Under the pieces are notes generated by a model, which ran no database searches, was not told the origin of the DNA, and saw only the letters and a list, made by a program, of their open reading frames with translations. Of a stretch of DNA of 17,725 bases, positions 13,753-17,725 are shown piece by piece. A program made the position numbers and the translations under genes. Positions within the stretch are counted from its first letter, which is position 1. Each line of letters starts with the position of its first letter. Source of the stretch: DATKDU01 sp035512595 (GTDB lineage Bacteria; Planctomycetota; Planctomycetia; Pirellulales; Pirellulaceae); the NCBI GenBank assembly GCA_035512595.1, contig DATKDU010000434.1, positions 1 through 17,725 on the forward strand. Direction: 5' to 3'.

Positions 13753-13871
13753 ACTAACCCGAAGCGCCAGCGAGGGCCGACCTGAAGCGCACGTGAGGGC
13801 CGACCCGACCCTGTCGCGCTAGCGGCGACGGTCTGGGGTAGTTCTCCCTCGCTCGCGCTTCGGGTTAGTAT
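13751..13871. repeat. REP-like pair 3: two 26-bp repeats head to head
   Basis: Copy 5 (13751-13776) and copy 6 (13846-13871, reverse) enclose a 69-bp centre. The centre holds a degenerate partial copy (CCTGAAGCGCACGTGAGGG, 13781-13799) and the stem GTCGC...GCGAC. It is the outermost pair, followed directly by a strong unrelated hairpin. Confidence 0.88.
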
Positions 13872-13876
13872 CTCCG

Positions 13877-13909
13877 CGCGAAAATCGGGCGACTTGCCCG
13901 ATCTTCGCG
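13877..13909. other. Strong 14-position hairpin
   Basis: CGCGAAAATCGGGC (13877-13890) pairs with GCCCGATCTTCGCG (13896-13909) with one mismatch (A-C) and a five-base loop. There is no T-run on either side. Directly beyond it is ATGTATACAAT, itself near-palindromic and possibly an operator. It could be a transcription barrier at the edge of the repeat island or part of a regulatory leader. Confidence 0.6.
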
Positions 13910-14071
13910 GATGTATACAATTGTGGCATAACACTTGCAGCGGCTGTCAGCCGAGACGGCACCTGCCGTTTTGGCGGCTCGCTGCTGCGCGGTGGTTGAT
14001 CTTTTACATCGTGGTTGTGTTTTGGGTGATGGTCGCTGACTGCCGGGCCCCCCCCCGATTGGGGTATTGCA

Positions 14072-14090
14072 TTCAGACATTCCGTCTGAA
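14072..14090 (+). promoter_or_regulatory. Perfect 7-bp inverted repeat, possible operator
   Basis: TTCAGAC (14072-14078) and GTCTGAA (14084-14090) flank ATTCC. It lies about 50 bp upstream of the candidate TACAAT box, so it could be a transcription-factor site or RNA hairpin. No factor can be assigned. Confidence 0.35.
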
Positions 14091-14446
14091 GTCACTTGCG
14101 CCGAAAGAGGGGACGAACGGCCGGCCGCAAGTCGAATGTGTACAATAGTGTAGAATCAAGCCGCAGCCGGATGCGTCGCCGTAAGTCGGCCGGCGCATCC
14201 CCCCCGCGAGGTATTGCGGGGACAGCAGCCAGCCGCTCGCTGCAGAGGCTAAGGGCGGAGAACCTGCCGCGCGAGCACTTATTAAAGGTTTTTTTCGCGG
14301 TTTCGCCAACCGGTTTATGGACAAGTGTTTACGTCACGACTTGGCGCTGGGAAAACACCCCGATTCGCTTATCGTCGCCCTGCGCAAGGGACACCATTCC
14401 GCCGCAAAGCTTTGCCCCTAGTCCGCTTCCCCACTGGGCAAGTAGC

Positions 14447-16381
14447 ATGAACCCCATGCCCACCGACCAACCATCGCTCGCCGGACTTCGCGTCGCCTCC
14501 CTGGAAAGCCGCAAGGCCGAGGAAATCGCCCGCCTGATCGAGAAATTCGGCGGCCGGCCCTTCGTCAGCCCGTCGATGCGAGAAGTGCCGCTGGAGAAGA
14601 ATGCCGAGGCGATCGATTTCGCCCACCGCCTGATCACCGGCGGCATTGACGTCATGATCTTTCTGACGGGCGTCGGCTTTCGGCATTTGCTCTCGGCGGC
14701 GGAGAAGCACGTCGATCGCCAGCGGTTTCTCGATTCGCTCGCCGACATCGTCACGATCTGCCGCGGGCCCAAGCCGGTGGCTGCGATGGCCGAAGTGGGG
14801 CTTAAGGCCACGCACAAAGTTCCGGAGCCGAATACGTGGCGCGAGCTGCTGGCCACGATCGACGCCGGCATTCCCATCGCCAATCAGCACGTCGCTCTGC
14901 AAGAGTACGGCATTTCCAACCGCAGCCTGATTGCCGGGCTGGAGGCCCGCGGGGCGAAGGTGGTGCAGGTGAAGGTCTACCAGTGGGACCTGCCGGTCGA
15001 TACGGCGCCGCTGGAGAATAACGTGCGGGCGCTGGCGGCGGGCGAGCGGGACGTGGTGCTGTTCACGTCGGCCCATCAAGTGGTGAACATGCTGCGGATT
15101 GCCGACAAGCTCGGCGTCAGCCAGACGCTGCACAAGGGGCTGAAGCAGACGGTCGTCGCCTCGATCGGCCCGACGACGAGCGAAATGCTCCGCGATCACG
15201 AGATTGCCGTCGATGTGGAGCCGGAACATCCGAAGATGGGGCCGCTCGTGATGGCGGCGGCGGAGAAATCGGCCGACATCCTTTCGCGCAAGCGGCGGCC
15301 GCGGATCACAATCAGTCCGCCGGCGGGCGACGTACACGACAAGACCGCCGCCTGGTACGACAGCCCGTTCATGAAAGCCTGCCGCCGGGAGCCGGTTCCT
15401 TACACCCCCGTGTGGCTGATGCGGCAAGCAGGGCGCTACATGGAGGAATATCGGCAGGTTCGCGGCCAGACGAGCTTTTTGGAGTTGTGCAAAAACCCGC
15501 AACTGTGCAGCGAGGTGATGTGTACCGCCGTCAAGAAGCTGGGCGTCGATGCGGCGATCATCTTCTCCGATCTCTTGCCGATCCTCGAGCCGATGGGGCT
15601 TGAACTCGATTTCGCCAAGGGAGAAGGGCCGGTCATCTACAACCCGGTGCGAGCGCCGGCCGACGTCGATCGCGTGCTGGAACTGGAGCAGATCGAGTCG
15701 CTCGACTTCGTCTTCGAGACAGTCCGCCAGACGCGCGCCGACCTGCCCAAGAGCATGCCGCTGATCGGCTTTGCCGGCGCGCCGTTCACGCTGGCCAGCT
15801 ATACGATCGAAGGAGGTTCCAGCCGCAGCTTCCTGCACACCAAGACGCTCATGTATCGCGACGAAGGGGCCTGGCGGACCCTCATGGAACGATTCGTGCG
15901 CGCGATCACCAGGTATCTCAACGCCCAGATTGCCGCCGGCTCGCAAGCGGTGCAGCTCTTCGACTCCTGGGTCGGCTGCCTCGGGCCAGATGACTATCGC
16001 CGCTACGTCCTGCCGTACGTCAAGCAGATCATCGCCGGCATTACGCCCGGAGTGCCGGTGATCAATTTCGCCACGGGCAACCCCGCGCTCTTGCCGCTGC
16101 TGGCGGAAGCCGGCGGGAGCGTCATCGGCATCGACTGGCGGGTGCGGCTCGACGACGCCTGGCGGACGGTCGGCTACGATCGCTGCGTGCAAGGGAATCT
16201 CGATCCGCTCGTACTGCTGGCCGACAAGGACGAAATCCGCCGCCGCGCGAAGGAAGTGCTCGACCAGGCCGCCGGCCGACCGGGACACATCTTCAACCTG
16301 GGCCACGGCGTCGTGCAGCAGACGCCGGTGGGCAATGCCGTGGCGCTGGTGGAGATGGTTCATGAGCTCAGTGCGCGGTAA
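14447..16381 (+). CDS. hemD-hemE: HemD-HemE fusion: uroporphyrinogen-III synthase plus uroporphyrinogen decarboxylase
   Basis: This 644-residue bifunctional haem/siroheme enzyme is cytoplasmic. Residues about 11-280 form a HemD domain that would cyclise hydroxymethylbilane to uroporphyrinogen III (LAGLRVASLESRKAEEIARLIEKFGG, IFLTGVGF, VVLFTSAHQV, VASIGPTTSEMLRDHEI). After a linker (280-303), residues about 304-644 form HemE, which removes four acetate carboxyls to give coproporphyrinogen III. HemE signatures are PVWLMRQAGRYMEEY (321-335), FSDLLPILEPMG (373-384, catalytic-type D375), GFAGAPFTLASYTIEGG (441-457), FDSWVG (505-510), FATGN (541-545) and LGHGVVQQTPVGN (618-630). The ATG at 14447 matches the HemD N-terminus, though the Shine-Dalgarno is weak; the upstream frame is not coding-like. 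The reactions are consecutive, so fusion would channel the unstable intermediate. Confidence 0.92.
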   Translation: MNPMPTDQPSLAGLRVASLESRKAEEIARLIEKFGGRPFVSPSMREVPLEKNAEAIDFAHRLITGGIDVMIFLTGVGFRHLLSAAEKHVDRQRFLDSLADIVTICRGPKPVAAMAEVGLKATHKVPEPNTWRELLATIDAGIPIANQHVALQEYGISNRSLIAGLEARGAKVVQVKVYQWDLPVDTAPLENNVRALAAGERDVVLFTSAHQVVNMLRIADKLGVSQTLHKGLKQTVVASIGPTTSEMLRDHEIAVDVEPEHPKMGPLVMAAAEKSADILSRKRRPRITISPPAGDVHDKTAAWYDSPFMKACRREPVPYTPVWLMRQAGRYMEEYRQVRGQTSFLELCKNPQLCSEVMCTAVKKLGVDAAIIFSDLLPILEPMGLELDFAKGEGPVIYNPVRAPADVDRVLELEQIESLDFVFETVRQTRADLPKSMPLIGFAGAPFTLASYTIEGGSSRSFLHTKTLMYRDEGAWRTLMERFVRAITRYLNAQIAAGSQAVQLFDSWVGCLGPDDYRRYVLPYVKQIIAGITPGVPVINFATGNPALLPLLAEAGGSVIGIDWRVRLDDAWRTVGYDRCVQGNLDPLVLLADKDEIRRRAKEVLDQAAGRPGHIFNLGHGVVQQTPVGNAVALVEMVHELSAR

Positions 16382-16435
16382 TCCTGTGGCTCAAGTTTAC
16401 GCAAGTCGCAACGATGGTGCAGGACGCATCGAGTT

Positions 16436-16457
16436 CATGTTGCCAAAAGGCAACATG
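16436..16457 (+). terminator. Perfect 9-bp hairpin with AAAA loop after hemD-hemE
   Basis: CATGTTGCC (16436-16444), AAAA, GGCAACATG (16449-16457). It lies 55 bp past the stop codon and is not followed by a T-run, so it is at best a non-canonical transcript end or 3' stabiliser; an operator for the downstream gene is the alternative. Confidence 0.4.
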
Positions 16458-16562
16458 GTAGGTTCGTGTGCTGGACTACGGCAGATATCGACCTACGCTT
16501 CTACGTCAGTGCGCTTATGGATCATTCTTGCGCGGCTGCGTTCGCGGCCAATCGGGGGCCCT

Positions 16563-17725
16563 ATGAATCGCAGACTATTGGACCGCCGCCGCGGAGCGAT
16601 TGCCGTCCTGTCAGCCTTTTTGAGCATCGGCGTGCTGGCAATGGCGGCGTTCGTCGTCGATCTGGGCATCATCTCGCACGCACGCACCGAGTTGCAGCGC
16701 ACGGCCGATGCCGCGGCACTCACTGCGGCCGCTCAGCTTCCCGACCAGGCCGCTGCGCTGAGCGTAGGCATCTCCACGTCTGGCAGCAACTCCACCGCCG
16801 TCAGTCCCATTCTGAACGGCAGCGATATCGAGTTCGGCTGGTGGGATCGCGAATCAGCAACGTTCCTCTCGCCGCCGCCGATGGACCGCGACGCCAATGC
16901 CGTGCGGGTGAGCGCCACGCGGAGCCAGGCCAGCGGCAATCCGATGACGTTGTTCTACGGCCGTATGTGGAACCAAAACTCTGCTGACGTCTCGGCATGG
17001 GCGATCGCGATGAACAACCGGGGCCTCTGCGGCCCGCTGATCGGCATCCAGAGCCTGACCGCATCGGGGAACATCACCACCGACAGCTTCGACTCCGCGA
17101 AGGGATCGTACCACGCCGCCACCGCCGGCAATCGAGGTAACTTGTGCAGCAACGGGCCGATCACGATCAACGGGCCCGCCAATATCCGCGGCAGCGTGCG
17201 CTCGGGAGTCAGCGACCGGGTCACGATGCGCAGCGCGCGAAAGATCGTCACCGGCAATGTGGGCAGCCGCGTCAAGCCGCTGGAGCTGCCGCCGGTGAAC
17301 GTGGCCGAAGTGGCCTGGAACAACGACAACGTCCGCCTTGGCGAGGCGATCAACGGGGCGCGAGACTTCGAGCTTGCCGGCGACCACGTTTTCGCCATCC
17401 CGACGGGCATTTACTACCTCAACAATCTGGACCTCAGGGGTTCGTCGGTCCTCAAGGTCACCGGCGAGACGGTCATCATCCTGACCGGCGATCTGAACGG
17501 CACCGGCGGTTCCGCCGTCAACAATCACACCGAGCTCCCCAGCAACCTGCGGATCTTCGCCACCGGCGGCACGATCAAGCTCGCCGGAAACAAGAAATTT
17601 CACGGGGTGGTCTACGCTCCCCAGTCCGACGTGGACATCGCCGGCACTGCCGACATCTTCGGCGCGATCGTCGGCCAGAACCTGCGCATCCACGGCGATG
17701 CGGCGGCGCACTACGACGAGTCGCT
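16563..17725 (+). CDS. Tad-type (TadE/TadG-like) pilus-associated protein, 3'-truncated by the window
   Basis: The frame is open from ATG 16563 to the window end (387 codons seen). An N-terminal TadE/TadG signature is clear: RRRGAIAVLSAFLSIGVLAMAAFVVDLG (8-35, one membrane helix) followed by RTELQRTADAAALTAAAQL (41-59). The body after about residue 160 is a repetitive glycine- and beta-rich region (ASGNITTDS, NGPITINGPANIRGS, IPTGIYYLNNLDLRGSS, VVYAPQSDVDIAG, DIFGAIVGQNLRIHG), of the kind annotated as DUF7305 in planctomycete proteins, likely a stacked-beta surface module. It is probably anchored in the inner membrane with the bulk outside. The upstream GGGGGCC is a poor Shine-Dalgarno; a GTG at 16509 is a possible longer start. 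Two cysteines (156, 195) may form a disulfide. Confidence 0.8.
   Translation, partial: MNRRLLDRRRGAIAVLSAFLSIGVLAMAAFVVDLGIISHARTELQRTADAAALTAAAQLPDQAAALSVGISTSGSNSTAVSPILNGSDIEFGWWDRESATFLSPPPMDRDANAVRVSATRSQASGNPMTLFYGRMWNQNSADVSAWAIAMNNRGLCGPLIGIQSLTASGNITTDSFDSAKGSYHAATAGNRGNLCSNGPITINGPANIRGSVRSGVSDRVTMRSARKIVTGNVGSRVKPLELPPVNVAEVAWNNDNVRLGEAINGARDFELAGDHVFAIPTGIYYLNNLDLRGSSVLKVTGETVIILTGDLNGTGGSAVNNHTELPSNLRIFATGGTIKLAGNKKFHGVVYAPQSDVDIAGTADIFGAIVGQNLRIHGDAAAHYDES

Larger units (their letters stand above)
13872..14446 (+). other. 575-bp gene-free region upstream of the hemD-hemE fusion
   Basis: No convincing gene is seen. It contains a strong hairpin at 13877-13909, the palindrome ACGGCA-CC-TGCCGT (13956-13969), a run of nine C (14048-14056), the hairpin TTCAGAC-ATTCC-GTCTGAA (14072-14090), a possible -10 box TACAAT (14141-14146), an imperfect stem GGATG/CATCC with CGCCG/CGGCG (14169-14200) and a T7 run near 14290. 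No known RNA family or riboswitch was recognised. The open frame running through 14096-14446 into the hemD-hemE gene lacks coding character. Confidence 0.5.

Noticed and set aside
12865..13871. CRISPR or integron-type array formed by the 26-bp repeats
   Set aside because: Orientation alternates, spacing varies widely and a Y1 transposase gene sits among them; no integrase or cas gene is present.
14096..14446. N-terminal extension of the HemD-HemE protein
   Set aside because: The extra 117 residues are serine/arginine-rich with no coding character and cover hairpins and C-runs; the HemD domain begins shortly after the ATG at 14447.
14369..16363. 664-codon open frame antisense to hemD-hemE
   Set aside because: It mirrors the codon pattern of a well-supported gene in GC-rich DNA, is arginine/histidine-rich and has no recognisable motif.
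16382..16562. RNA gene or promoter between hemD-hemE and the Tad-type gene
   Set aside because: Apart from the hairpin at 16436-16457, no promoter pair or known RNA structure could be made out.

Overview
The window (about 17.7 kb, GC-rich) looks like chromosomal DNA of a planctomycete (Planctomycetota, probably near the Pirellulales). The evidence is a DUF1592-family cytochrome-type protein with a matching DUF1552 Tat-exported protein, a GxxExxY nuclease-fold protein, a neutral-ceramidase-like secreted protein, LpxK, a HemD-HemE fusion, and the short dispersed repeats typical of this phylum. No tRNA, rRNA, CRISPR array or intact classical insertion sequence was found.

Layout. 1-942 (+): 3' part of an adenylylsulfate kinase (cysC), then a small BON-domain protein behind a good candidate sigma70-type promoter. 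957-6683 (-): a co-directional block read DUF1592 protein, GxxExxY protein, DUF1552 protein, lpxK. The GxxExxY gene sits inside what is normally a simple DUF1592-DUF1552 pair and is bracketed by 37-bp inverted repeats. 6804-8225 (+): a divergent ceramidase-like secreted protein. 8362-12677 (-): an exonuclease/endonuclease/phosphatase protein, a two-TM protein, an MFS exporter and a helical-repeat protein. Here the intergenic DNA is largely made of 7-bp tandem repeats arranged as palindromes. 12712-13871: a REP/RAYT-like island, with a Y1 (REP-associated) transposase gene flanked by six copies of a 26-bp repeat in three head-to-head pairs, plus scraps of decayed coding sequence. 13872-14446: a gene-free leader with strong hairpins. 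14447-16381 (+): the HemD-HemE fusion. 16563-end (+): a Tad-type pilus-associated protein, cut by the window end.

The main unexpected signal is the repeat architecture. Four families of short repeat (a 15-16-bp GACAGGAAAATGGGG type, the heptamers GTGAGTG, TGCAAAA and TGGATTG, and a 26-bp ACTAACCCGAAGCGCC type) are present. Apart from the inward arms that form palindrome centres, their edges lie within about 0-10 bp of start or stop codons. In three cases a single gene (GxxExxY, EEP phosphatase, RAYT) lies between oppositely oriented copies of one family. This may reflect cassette-like movement or repeated colonisation of intergenic gaps. The sequence shows the arrangement; any mechanism is inference.
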